Assembly (NCBI GenBank): GCA_938045565.1
Contig: CALIAZ010000005.1
Span: 1-15,047 of the forward strand
Length of the DNA stretch: 15,047 nucleotides
Reading direction: 5' to 3'
From: an uncultured Atopobium sp.
Lineage (GTDB): Bacteria > Actinomycetota > Coriobacteriia > Coriobacteriales > Atopobiaceae
Below, piece after piece: positions 1 to 6,537 of this stretch. Numbering within the stretch: the stretch's first letter is position 1; the number at the start of each line of letters is the position of its first letter. The notes below the pieces were generated by a model. That model was not told where the DNA came from, did not search any database, and saw nothing but the letters and a program-made list of their open reading frames with translations. The translations under genes and the position numbers were made by a program.

Positions 1-1844
1 GTCTCAAACAGGTTGGCCAGCAGGTGGCCTTCCAGGTGATGAACGGGAATAAGCGGCAGGTCAGTGGCCACGCAGAAGCCCTTGGCAAACGCCACGCCTA
101 CAACAAGCGCGCCGACAAGGCCTGGACCTGCGGTAACACCAACGGCGGCCAGGTCAGACGGCACCAGCGTGTCGCAACCAAAGTGCACACCCGCGCGGGC
201 CATAGTCTCTTCGAAGAGACCAACGATAGCCTCGGTATGCTTGCGAGAAGCAATCTCGGGCACGACGCCGCCAAAGCGAGCGTGGAAGTCAATTTGCGTT
301 GCGACAACATTTGCGCAGACCACGCCGTGTGAATCCATGATACACATGGCGGTCTCGTCGCACGAGGACTCCAGACTGAGAATCAAATCCCCTGCCTCGC
401 GCAGTGCTGTAAGCGTCTCTTCAGAGCGCTCACCTGCAACAATAGGCCACGGACGCACTGATGCGTGGGGCTCGGGGTTTCTTGCCTCAAAGCCAGCGCC
501 AACCGCCAAAGGCAGCTGCGCCGTCATCAAAAGCGCCGCGCAATCTGGACCGTAATATCCCGGGCGGCGGCCAACTTCAGCAAATCCCAGCTTGCTATAG
601 GCGCCCTGAGCTGGAGTGTTGTCTTCCTCCACCTCAAGAGTAATCGCAGACGCACCCAGCATCTGAGCATCGTATGCCACGCGTTCTACCAGCTTGGATG
701 CAATTCCCTGGCGACGACGCTCAGGCGTGACCACCACTTCTTCCACCTCAAACTGAGCTCCTGCCAGGCGACCGCCCGCAAAGCCAATGACCGTTCCGCG
801 GTCATGAGCCAGCCACCAGCTGCGCCCAACGCCCGAGAGCTCATCGTAGAATACCTGCTTTGACCAGGCGGAATGCGCAGCGTCAGCATACGTTGCTGCC
901 TCCAGCTCCGCCACCTGATCCAGATCGTTCACCGTCATCGGGCGAAGCTGCAGGTGAATATCGGCCAGCGCATCATCCACGCCGGTCAAAGCCACCGTTG
1001 CCGGCTCTTTGAGGCCCAAACGCTTGCGCTCCGACTCCTCCGCATCCGAAAGACGCGTGTAGATGGGCAGCACTAGCGCCGGATCACCCTCGCCCGCCTG
1101 CTGATACTCGGGCATGCACACCGCGCGTACCAGGCCTTCTCCTGTTGGGAACCACGTTGCTTCATCGGTATATGTCGAGAAACCCGCGCGCTCAAAACGC
1201 TCTCGGTACTTCACTAAACCATTGCCCGTAAGCGTGAGCTGGTCCTTATCAGTCCTGCTCGACCACTCCTCCACACAAGCGTCTGCTTTGAGGACGGTCT
1301 CCACTGGGAATGTTCTATGTGCTCCAGCGTCATCCAGCAGGTAGATGCCCGGATAGACCTCGCCGCGCATGGCGTCTGCAACAACACCAACGGTGCCGCG
1401 AACGCCCGCCTTCCACGCGCTAAACGCCATGGCATCAAGCGCGCTTGCGCCGTAAAGTGGCAGACCAGAGCCACACGCAATACCCTTTGCGGTGGCTACG
1501 CCAATACGGACACCCGTGAACGAGCCAGGTCCTCTACCTGCGATAATAGCGTCGACGTCGGCCATGGTCAGACCAGCAGCTTTAATCGCCTCCTGGACCG
1601 AGCCCACAAGCTCCACGTTTGCCTGGCGACGACACAGGTGATCCGTTGACGCTAGCACCTCAACATCAAACCCGCCATCCGCTGCGCTCGCACCGTCCAC
1701 CGCACCGGCAGCGCCCGCGCCATCTGCAGCAGCCGAATCCGCAGCGGCATCGCGCCTGGTCAGACGCGCGACCGTACACGCCAGCATGTCTGTAGACGTA
1801 TCAACTGCAAGCACCACGTTTGTTTCATTTTTTATAGCAAGCAT
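1..1844 (-). CDS. tsaB-rimI-tsaD: TsaB-RimI-TsaD triple fusion, partial (C-terminal part outside window)
   Basis: One open frame of 614 codons from an ATG at 1844, still open at the window edge. It joins three normally separate proteins. TsaB (about residues 1-290) has the N-terminal VDTST strand and GRGPGSFTG at 103-111, and ends in PIYTRLSDAEE. RimI (about 298-460) is a GNAT domain with the acetyl-CoA loop RRRQGIA at 376-382 and GYYGPD near its end. TsaD (from about 487) has ESSCDE at 492-497, GGVVPEIASR, and the metal-binding HHLEGH at 602-607. TsaB and TsaD make the threonylcarbamoyl-adenosine-37 modification of ANN-decoding tRNAs in the cytoplasm; RimI acetylates ribosomal protein S18 in E. 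coli. TsaB carries an extra Ala/Gly/Asp-rich stretch at about residues 32-58. A GAGAAGAG ribosome site lies 5 nt before the ATG. The domain calls are secure; the missing part should be the rest of TsaD. Confidence 0.93.
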   Translation of the reverse strand, partial: MLAIKNETNVVLAVDTSTDMLACTVARLTRRDAAADSAAADGAGAAGAVDGASAADGGFDVEVLASTDHLCRRQANVELVGSVQEAIKAAGLTMADVDAIIAGRGPGSFTGVRIGVATAKGIACGSGLPLYGASALDAMAFSAWKAGVRGTVGVVADAMRGEVYPGIYLLDDAGAHRTFPVETVLKADACVEEWSSRTDKDQLTLTGNGLVKYRERFERAGFSTYTDEATWFPTGEGLVRAVCMPEYQQAGEGDPALVLPIYTRLSDAEESERKRLGLKEPATVALTGVDDALADIHLQLRPMTVNDLDQVAELEAATYADAAHSAWSKQVFYDELSGVGRSWWLAHDRGTVIGFAGGRLAGAQFEVEEVVVTPERRRQGIASKLVERVAYDAQMLGASAITLEVEEDNTPAQGAYSKLGFAEVGRRPGYYGPDCAALLMTAQLPLAVGAGFEARNPEPHASVRPWPIVAGERSEETLTALREAGDLILSLESSCDETAMCIMDSHGVVCANVVATQIDFHARFGGVVPEIASRKHTEAIVGLFEETMARAGVHFGCDTLVPSDLAAVGVTAGPGLVGALVVGVAFAKGFCVATDLPLIPVHHLEGHLLANLFE

Positions 1845-2012
1845 AAACACTCTTCTCGGCGTAAAAACGCCTTGTATCACGCCAATATTTCTTCTTGTAA
1901 CTCTATAACTATACGCCAAGCCACGCCCGCAAACAGCGCAAGTCCCAACCCCGCAAAACTTTTATGTAGCGGCTGTTTAAGCAGCGTATCCCACAACCAA
2001 AAGAGCCTCCTA

Positions 2013-2058
2013 TGAACTGCCTCCTATTTCTTATGTCCAAGAAATGGGAGGCAGTTCA
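2013..2058. repeat. 46-bp hairpin repeat, copy 1
   Basis: Near-perfect palindrome: TGAACTGCCTCC pairs with GGAGGCAGTTCA, and TATTTCTT pairs with AAGAAATG through one T-G wobble, giving a 20-bp stem and a 6-nt loop ATGTCC. It differs from copy 2 at only two bases, both at the loop edge. The outer flank AAAAGAGCCTC (1999-2009) is also present, inverted, beyond copy 2. No clear U-run follows on the plus strand. It could be a dispersed REP-like element, a bidirectional terminator or an element end. Confidence 0.85.
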
Positions 2059-2100
2059 TATGCGGGTGATTATGATTCTGTAGCGTGTTAGCGTTGGCTT

Positions 2101-2229
2101 TTAGGCCTGGCGCACAAAATAGCGCAGCTTTGGTAGGTTTTGCTGAAGAATCGACATGTTCTTAATCAAGATAGCCAGGAAGCTAGGTGGTTGCACCGCT
2201 TGATATACATTTCTATGCATAAACTTCAT
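2101..2229 (-). CDS. Possible 42-aa small protein or gene remnant
   Basis: ATG at 2229 (a second in-frame ATG at 2220) to TAA at 2101, directly preceded by an in-frame TAG. It encodes a basic, partly hydrophobic peptide starting MKFMHRNVYQAV, with a middle FLAILIKNMSIL and the C-terminus LRYFVRQA. I do not recognise the family. No convincing Shine-Dalgarno sequence lies upstream, so translation is doubtful. The peptide looks more protein-like than a random frame and may be the surviving tail of a lost gene. It lies between the two 46-bp hairpins. Confidence 0.25.
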   Translation of the reverse strand: MKFMHRNVYQAVQPPSFLAILIKNMSILQQNLPKLRYFVRQA

Positions 2230-2296
2230 CTAATATGCTTAAACATGAATAGACTTATATAAGAAATTTAACTATAGGTAAATTCCGCACCTAAGG

Positions 2297-2427
2297 AACA
2301 CACCTAAGTCGGATATTCTGCTCAGATGCGGGCATTTTACACATCTAATGACGATAATCTGCATGTTTGTGGTAATTTCTGCATCATGTATACGTCTTTT
2401 TGACAGATTATCCGACTTAGGTGTGTT
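2297..2427. repeat. 131-bp segment bounded by a perfect 19-bp inverted repeat
   Basis: AACACACCTAAGTCGGATA at 2297-2315 is exactly inverted at 2409-2427. The match continues inward to about 24 bp with one mismatch (TTCTG against ATCTG). The right arm ends one base before hairpin copy 2. CACCTAAG also occurs as a direct repeat at 2288-2295. The 80-90 bp between the arms contain short repeats such as TCTGCAT but no ORF. It could fold into a long RNA stem or be a small MITE-like element; no clear target-site duplication is visible. Confidence 0.7.
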
Positions 2428-2428
2428 T

Positions 2429-2474
2429 TGAACTGCCTCCTATTTCTCGTGTCCAAGAAATGGGAGGCAGTTCA
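2429..2474. repeat. 46-bp hairpin repeat, copy 2, directly after mcrC stop
   Basis: Same palindrome as copy 1 with two changes at the loop edge (TTATGTCC becomes TCGTGTCC), leaving about 19 paired bases. It begins at the base next to the mcrC stop codon, so the mcrC transcript ends in or near this hairpin. On the minus strand the bases that follow are AAAACACACC, so a classical U-tract is missing. On the plus strand GAGGCTCTTTTTT follows 4 nt after the hairpin, but it lies inside mcrC. It probably acts as a 3' end or stability element for mcrBC. Confidence 0.85.
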
Positions 2475-3557
2475 CTACGAGGCTCTTTTTTCTATCCCAA
2501 ACTGGTCTTTTACAATCCGCTCAAGCTGCGCAGAAATGCATGAAAACTCCTTGTTCAAATCAAGCGTCTGCACAGAAATCTTATTGCCGCTTATGTGATA
2601 CACGTCGTCAGGGGCAAGCAGCTCATTTGTCCGCGCGTACAAAAGCATGCCCGAAACCTTCCGGTCAGCATCTTTTACCTGGGCTTCTTTATTTTTTACA
2701 TACGTATAAATCTGGTACAAATTACCCGAATGCACCTTATGTACACCAAAATTTTCCTGGAGCGAATGCTGATAATACTTCGCGTCAATAATCAAAATCT
2801 GATCCCCATACGAAAGCGTAATATCCGTCTGCATGTCCGGCAAAAGTCCAACATAGCCATCATCCAAATCCCAAGGAATTTGCGATGCTCTAGCAGAAAA
2901 ACCTTTCACATGCTTGGCATACTCTTGCACATAATACTCAAGAATGAACTTCTCGTACAACCTATGCATTTTTTGCTCGTCAATAAAACTTGCCAGGCGG
3001 TACTCTCCATCTTCAGTGGTCATGAGCATGCCTTCAACAATCAACTGGCAAATTGAGAGTAGCAGCTGATACGTGCGGTTATTGCGCTGAAAACGAATAT
3101 CCGCCCAGCGAACCTGTTTTAAATCAACCTCATCAATGTCCGCAAAGAAAAGCAATTCTCGCTTAAGCGCAACCTTGTGCTGCGGCGATATATCCTTCTG
3201 TTTGAGCAGCAACAGGACCACCGACTTTAAGATCTGATTGAATAGATTGTTTTGAGAAAGCTCATCAAAATCGCAGGTAACTTGTACGCGACGAGCAAGG
3301 CGATTCCTAATGGTCCCCGCCATATCAACTTTGCCTCGAACAACCGCCAGATCCTCCGCACAACTTATGTACTCGCGATACAAGCCCTGCTTGAGCTGCA
3401 AACCAATCCCCTTGGACAAGATGGCCGCAAACAGGTTATAAATCGAGTCAAACATCTCCTTCTGCACGTCCTCATACACAGATTCACGCAGCGTAGTGAA
3501 GGCGTACGACAGCATATAGTAAATATTTTTAATGAAGATATGTCTATCTTCGGTCAT
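2475..3557 (-). CDS. mcrC: McrC, nuclease subunit of McrBC-type restriction system
   Basis: A 360-residue protein of normal length for the McrC family. The N-terminus IKNIYYMLSYAF (9-20) is typical of the family. The PD-(D/E)xK nuclease core is visible as PDMQTD (230-235) followed by ILIIDAK (244-250), with D231, D248 and K250 as the likely catalytic residues. In known McrBC systems McrC binds the McrB ring, stimulates its GTPase and cuts DNA that carries modified cytosine. The start ATG overlaps the mcrB stop as ATGA (3554-3557), with GGAG 7 nt before it, so the two genes are co-translated. The gene ends in EKRAS and a TAG that touches a 46-bp hairpin. It looks intact. Confidence 0.93.
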   Translation of the reverse strand: MTEDRHIFIKNIYYMLSYAFTTLRESVYEDVQKEMFDSIYNLFAAILSKGIGLQLKQGLYREYISCAEDLAVVRGKVDMAGTIRNRLARRVQVTCDFDELSQNNLFNQILKSVVLLLLKQKDISPQHKVALKRELLFFADIDEVDLKQVRWADIRFQRNNRTYQLLLSICQLIVEGMLMTTEDGEYRLASFIDEQKMHRLYEKFILEYYVQEYAKHVKGFSARASQIPWDLDDGYVGLLPDMQTDITLSYGDQILIIDAKYYQHSLQENFGVHKVHSGNLYQIYTYVKNKEAQVKDADRKVSGMLLYARTNELLAPDDVYHISGNKISVQTLDLNKEFSCISAQLERIVKDQFGIEKRAS

Positions 3558-5161
3558 TGAAACACTCCATGAAGGATATTCTCCCAGCGCTGGTATTTCT
3601 CCTGGTCGTCAAACCAATACTCGCCCAGCATCGGCAAAATGTCGTAATCCACAACCTCCTGCATCCATTTATCGGTGCAGCTCAGCTTATCGCGACCACA
3701 GAAATAGCTGTGTCCAATGCAAAATCCTCTGCCTAGCGATCTATCTGACATAATTTCCGAGTTCAGCTCAATCACCTTGGCGAGAAGATCGTTAAAGGTT
3801 TCATTTTTAAGTGACTGCTGGTACTGGATAAAGCCCTCAGTCTCAAAACCAGGCTCCATTTCAAAGAAACTGAAGCGACGACGCAGAGCATAGTCAATCA
3901 TCGCCAAACTTCTATCTGCCGTGTTCATCATGCCAATGATATAAAGGTTCTCTGGAACCGAAAACTTCTCGTCATTGTACGCAAGTGTAGCCGGTGTACC
4001 TCGATAATCATTCTCAATGAGCATCAAAAGTTCACCAAAAATCTTGCTCAAATTGCCACGATTAATCTCATCAATAATAAAGAAATACTTTAACTCCGGA
4101 TTCGCCTCTGCCTTCTTACAGAAACGATAGAACACGCCCTTTTTGAGCTCAAAGCTTGCCCCACTAGGCTTGTAACCCATCATGAAGTCTTCGTATGAAT
4201 AATTCTGATGGAATTGAACAAACTCAATAGCATCCTCATTCACTGCACCTATCAGCGAATACGCAAGTCTTTTTGCCGAGAAGGTCTTTCCAACCCCTGG
4301 CGCTCCTTGCAAAATAATATTCTTTTTATTTAGTAATACGGCAGCTAACTTGTCATATTTCTCTTCCGACATAAATACTTCCTCCAAAAATTTTCCCTTG
4401 TTATATGGAGGAATACAAAACAACTTAATATCTTCAGGATTAAGGGTTTTCTCTGAATCGATATCATCAGATTGAATTAGAGGAATCTCTTTATAATTCT
4501 TTGAGAAATACGCAATATCAGCCGTTAGAGTCACAAAATAAGGATCGGGATAGCAATCTTCTGTTAAAGCAGAGGTAAACATCTTAATGAGTTCGGAATC
4601 TTCAGAAATTACATCTCTAACTTCATTATAAAATTTCGTATACGTCCTTATATTAGTTGTAGATGCCCCCTGCTTAAACTCGTAATTACTCTCTAACCTA
4701 TCCGATAAAGCTTTTACTTGTCTAAACTTATATATGTAATATATGTCTGGATATCTAAGCCAAAGATAAGTTGTGATGGTTCCCTCTTTTTGATAATGCT
4801 GCTTTCCTTCAGGACCATATACATCCAGCAACTTATCCGACTTTGCCATAAATCCGTTAATACGCTCAACTATATCGATATTCTCGTCATAAAGTTGCAT
4901 AAACATACTACGAACTTCTTCTGCATCCTGTTCAGCATAAAACTCAATCATCTTACGAGAAAAATCATAAGAAGTAGTTAAAAGATTATCTGTCTTTGAC
5001 AGCGACTTTCTCAGCATCGCAGGAAAATCCTGGGCATTGATGTCCCAGTTGTCCTGGAAACACTTTATCGCCTCCCACTTATATTTTTCTTCCTTCCAAT
5101 GAGAAGAAAAATTCTCTTTGTACTGAGCAAGGACCTCATCAAGAGACTGTCTATCTATCAT
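3554..5161 (-). CDS. mcrB: McrB-like AAA+ GTPase of McrBC restriction system
   Basis: A 535-residue protein. The C-terminal AAA+ domain has Walker A GAPGVGKT (286-293), the McrB-typical FHQNYSYEDFMMGYKP segment (317-332), Walker B FFIIDEINRGN (360-370), MNTADRS (412-418, the McrB GTPase signature) and arginines at 427-429. It should form the NTP-driven ring that recognises target DNA, moves along it and activates McrC. The N-terminal half (about 1-250) contains WLRYPDIYYIYKF (134-146) and no DUF3578-type DNA-binding domain that I recognise. Since this half normally sets target specificity, the modification recognised here is unknown. An AAAGGAGCAGCA ribosome site precedes the ATG. Together with mcrC it forms a complete two-gene operon. 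Confidence 0.92.
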   Translation of the reverse strand: MIDRQSLDEVLAQYKENFSSHWKEEKYKWEAIKCFQDNWDINAQDFPAMLRKSLSKTDNLLTTSYDFSRKMIEFYAEQDAEEVRSMFMQLYDENIDIVERINGFMAKSDKLLDVYGPEGKQHYQKEGTITTYLWLRYPDIYYIYKFRQVKALSDRLESNYEFKQGASTTNIRTYTKFYNEVRDVISEDSELIKMFTSALTEDCYPDPYFVTLTADIAYFSKNYKEIPLIQSDDIDSEKTLNPEDIKLFCIPPYNKGKFLEEVFMSEEKYDKLAAVLLNKKNIILQGAPGVGKTFSAKRLAYSLIGAVNEDAIEFVQFHQNYSYEDFMMGYKPSGASFELKKGVFYRFCKKAEANPELKYFFIIDEINRGNLSKIFGELLMLIENDYRGTPATLAYNDEKFSVPENLYIIGMMNTADRSLAMIDYALRRRFSFFEMEPGFETEGFIQYQQSLKNETFNDLLAKVIELNSEIMSDRSLGRGFCIGHSYFCGRDKLSCTDKWMQEVVDYDILPMLGEYWFDDQEKYQRWENILHGVFQ

Positions 5162-5314
5162 TGCTGCTCCTTTTCGAACAGAAAGCTAATAAATTTCATA
5201 AAATATGTTCACTACCAGTTAAATTGCACCTTTATACTGATAGCATCCTCCAAATTAAAGCTTATGATTTTAACTCTTTATACAATTCGGCAACCGGCAC
5301 CACGCGCTAAATTT

Positions 5315-5842
5315 CTAGCATAGCTTTTTGCTCATATACAGAACAAGCGAATCATCATTGCAACACTCAACGTACTGTTCAAGTACCTTAGAGTTGTACC
5401 ATACTCCAGATCCGTCAGGCACATAACCTCTTTTAACATACAATCTCTGGGCATTTCCATAACCATAATGAAGACCAACTGCAAGAGTTATTTCGTCAGA
5501 AAATCTTGCGGCATCTTTTTCTATAACGTCTAAAAGAGTACTACCCATACCCCTTTGCTGGTACTCATCAAACACCCTTAAATCTGATATTTCTGGCTTG
5601 CCTTCCTTTTCCCACGGTCCATCCTGAGCAGCAAGTAGCAAAGTACAATATCCAGCGATTTTATCGTCATATTCAGCTATATACACATTACGAATACCCG
5701 TCTCTTGATCTTTGAAATACCCAAAATAAGTCTCTATTTTGTTATTCCAACCATACGATTGAAATACTTCAATGATCACCTGAGCATCGCCTTCCAGCAT
5801 GCTTCTTATCTTAAGTTTTCCATGCTCATAATATATTTTCAT
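5315..5842 (-). CDS. GNAT family N-acetyltransferase (first of a pair)
   Basis: A 175-residue single GNAT domain counted from the ATG at 5842. Acetyl-CoA binding motif A is seen as ISDLRVFDEYQQRGMGSTLL (85-104, QRGMG at 96-100), and the later motif is AQRLYVKRGYVPDGSG (131-146). It should transfer an acetyl group from acetyl-CoA to an amine; the substrate cannot be read from sequence. A GTG nine bases further up (5851) is in frame, but AGGGG sits 8 nt before the ATG and would be too close to the GTG, so I chose the ATG. It follows the other GNAT gene by a short gap on the same strand and is probably co-transcribed with it. It is shorter and more AT-rich than the tsa gene. Confidence 0.85.
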   Translation of the reverse strand: MKIYYEHGKLKIRSMLEGDAQVIIEVFQSYGWNNKIETYFGYFKDQETGIRNVYIAEYDDKIAGYCTLLLAAQDGPWEKEGKPEISDLRVFDEYQQRGMGSTLLDVIEKDAARFSDEITLAVGLHYGYGNAQRLYVKRGYVPDGSGVWYNSKVLEQYVECCNDDSLVLYMSKKLC

Positions 5843-5878
5843 AAGAGACACCCCTACTGCCAGCCTTTAAAAAACTCA

Positions 5879-6355
5879 TTAATCCCCGAGGTTCTTTATA
5901 TAAATCTGACAAGGATTCCATTCATCCCATAAAGTTGGAAAACATTCCAGCTCTTTATATCCCATAGAAATATAGAACTGATTAGTTATGTCGTACTCCT
6001 TATAGTGTCCCATTGCAACAGTTTTTACCTGAGAAAATGTATATCCCAGCCGTTTTGCCAGGGTCTCATAAGCAGCATTTAACTTTGCCCCAATGCCCCT
6101 GTGATGATATTTTTTCTTGATTCCCATTACAAAAATATCTGCGCAGTCTTTACTTGTAGCATTCAAGACAATAAAACCAACCGCTTCATCATGAATAAAA
6201 CATGCTAGAAACGGTTTATCTTGTGAATCTTCCACGTATTCCTTAGTACTCTCTGGCATCCCAAACCATTCTGGTAAATCGTTTAGGATATCTTGAGCTA
6301 TTGTTGCTTTCTCTTTTTTATCAACAATTTCTTTAATCGTAAGCTCCATATACAT
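5879..6355 (-). CDS. GNAT family N-acetyltransferase (second of a pair)
   Basis: A 158-residue GNAT protein. The acetyl-CoA loop is HHRGIGAKL (84-92) after the strand ADIFVMGIKKKY. The C-terminal part has QFYISMGYKELE and a final strand WNPCQIYIK (146-154). Its target is unknown; proteins of this kind act on small molecules, antibiotics or protein N-termini. It is first in a two-gene unit, with a good promoter at 6419-6447. The ATG at 6355 is used here; a second in-frame ATG two codons later is also possible, and neither has a strong Shine-Dalgarno sequence. The two GNATs share little beyond the fold, so they do not look like a recent duplication. Confidence 0.85.
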   Translation of the reverse strand: MYMELTIKEIVDKKEKATIAQDILNDLPEWFGMPESTKEYVEDSQDKPFLACFIHDEAVGFIVLNATSKDCADIFVMGIKKKYHHRGIGAKLNAAYETLAKRLGYTFSQVKTVAMGHYKEYDITNQFYISMGYKELECFPTLWDEWNPCQIYIKNLGD

Positions 6356-6377
6356 CCATTCGTTTACTGATTGAGGA

Positions 6378-6400
6378 TTTCACACTAAAAGATAGTGAAA
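6378..6400 (-). promoter_or_regulatory. Stem-loop in the leader of the GNAT pair
   Basis: TTTCACACTA and TAGTGAAA form an imperfect stem (2-nt bulge) around AAAGA, between the GNAT promoter and its start codon. It may be an operator or a leader hairpin. No function is shown by the sequence. Confidence 0.35.
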
Positions 6401-6418
6401 CATCTAACTCTATCCTTA

Positions 6419-6447
6419 AAAATAATGATTTGTACAGCATATTTCAA
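6419..6447 (-). promoter_or_regulatory. Predicted sigma-70-type promoter for the GNAT pair
   Basis: Read on the minus strand: TTGAAA (-35), 17-bp spacer, TATTTT (-10), about 65 nt upstream of the first GNAT start codon. Both boxes are close to consensus and the spacing is ideal. It lies just after the putative terminator of the PTS operon, which fits a new transcription unit. Confidence 0.6.
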
Positions 6448-6458
6448 GGATTTAATAT

Positions 6459-6494
6459 GATTTAAGGCAGCCTCACCTGAGCCTGCCTTAAATC
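6459..6494. terminator. Putative terminator after mupG
   Basis: GATTTAAGGCAG (6459-6470) is perfectly inverted as CTGCCTTAAATC (6483-6494), a 12-bp stem that can extend inward through CTCA/TGAG past one mismatch. It lies about 45 bp beyond the mupG stop. The following sequence is AT-rich but has no strong U-run in either direction, so termination efficiency is uncertain. Confidence 0.55.
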
Positions 6495-6537
6495 AAATTC
6501 AGCATCTTCAAAAAATGTAACAATCATTCTCAAATTA

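Larger units (their letters stand above)
1845..2474. other. Repeat-rich intergenic region between tsa fusion and mcrC
   Basis: About 630 bp separates the start of the tsa gene from the stop of mcrC. I see no tRNA, rRNA or convincing long gene. It contains a small hairpin in the tsa leader (1858-1871), two nearly identical 46-bp hairpins at 2013-2058 and 2429-2474, a perfect 19-bp inverted repeat at 2297-2315 and 2409-2427, and a possible 42-codon ORF at 2101-2229. The part from about 2200 to 2430 is much richer in A+T than the tsa gene. The region may be a mobile-element remnant or a structured non-coding locus. Confidence 0.7.

Noticed and set aside
24..1649. Several plus-strand and other-frame ORFs of 60-163 codons over the left end
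   Set aside because: They lie opposite or out of frame with the tsa fusion, whose frame shows three well-known domains. Their composition follows from high GC.
1845..2474. CRISPR array or tRNA in the repeat-rich region
   Set aside because: There are only two copies of the hairpin, in inverted orientation and about 370 bp apart, with no regular spacers; no cloverleaf was seen.
2012..2474. Insertion sequence with a CTA target duplication
   Set aside because: CTA does flank both hairpins, but three bases are too few to count, and no transposase is present.
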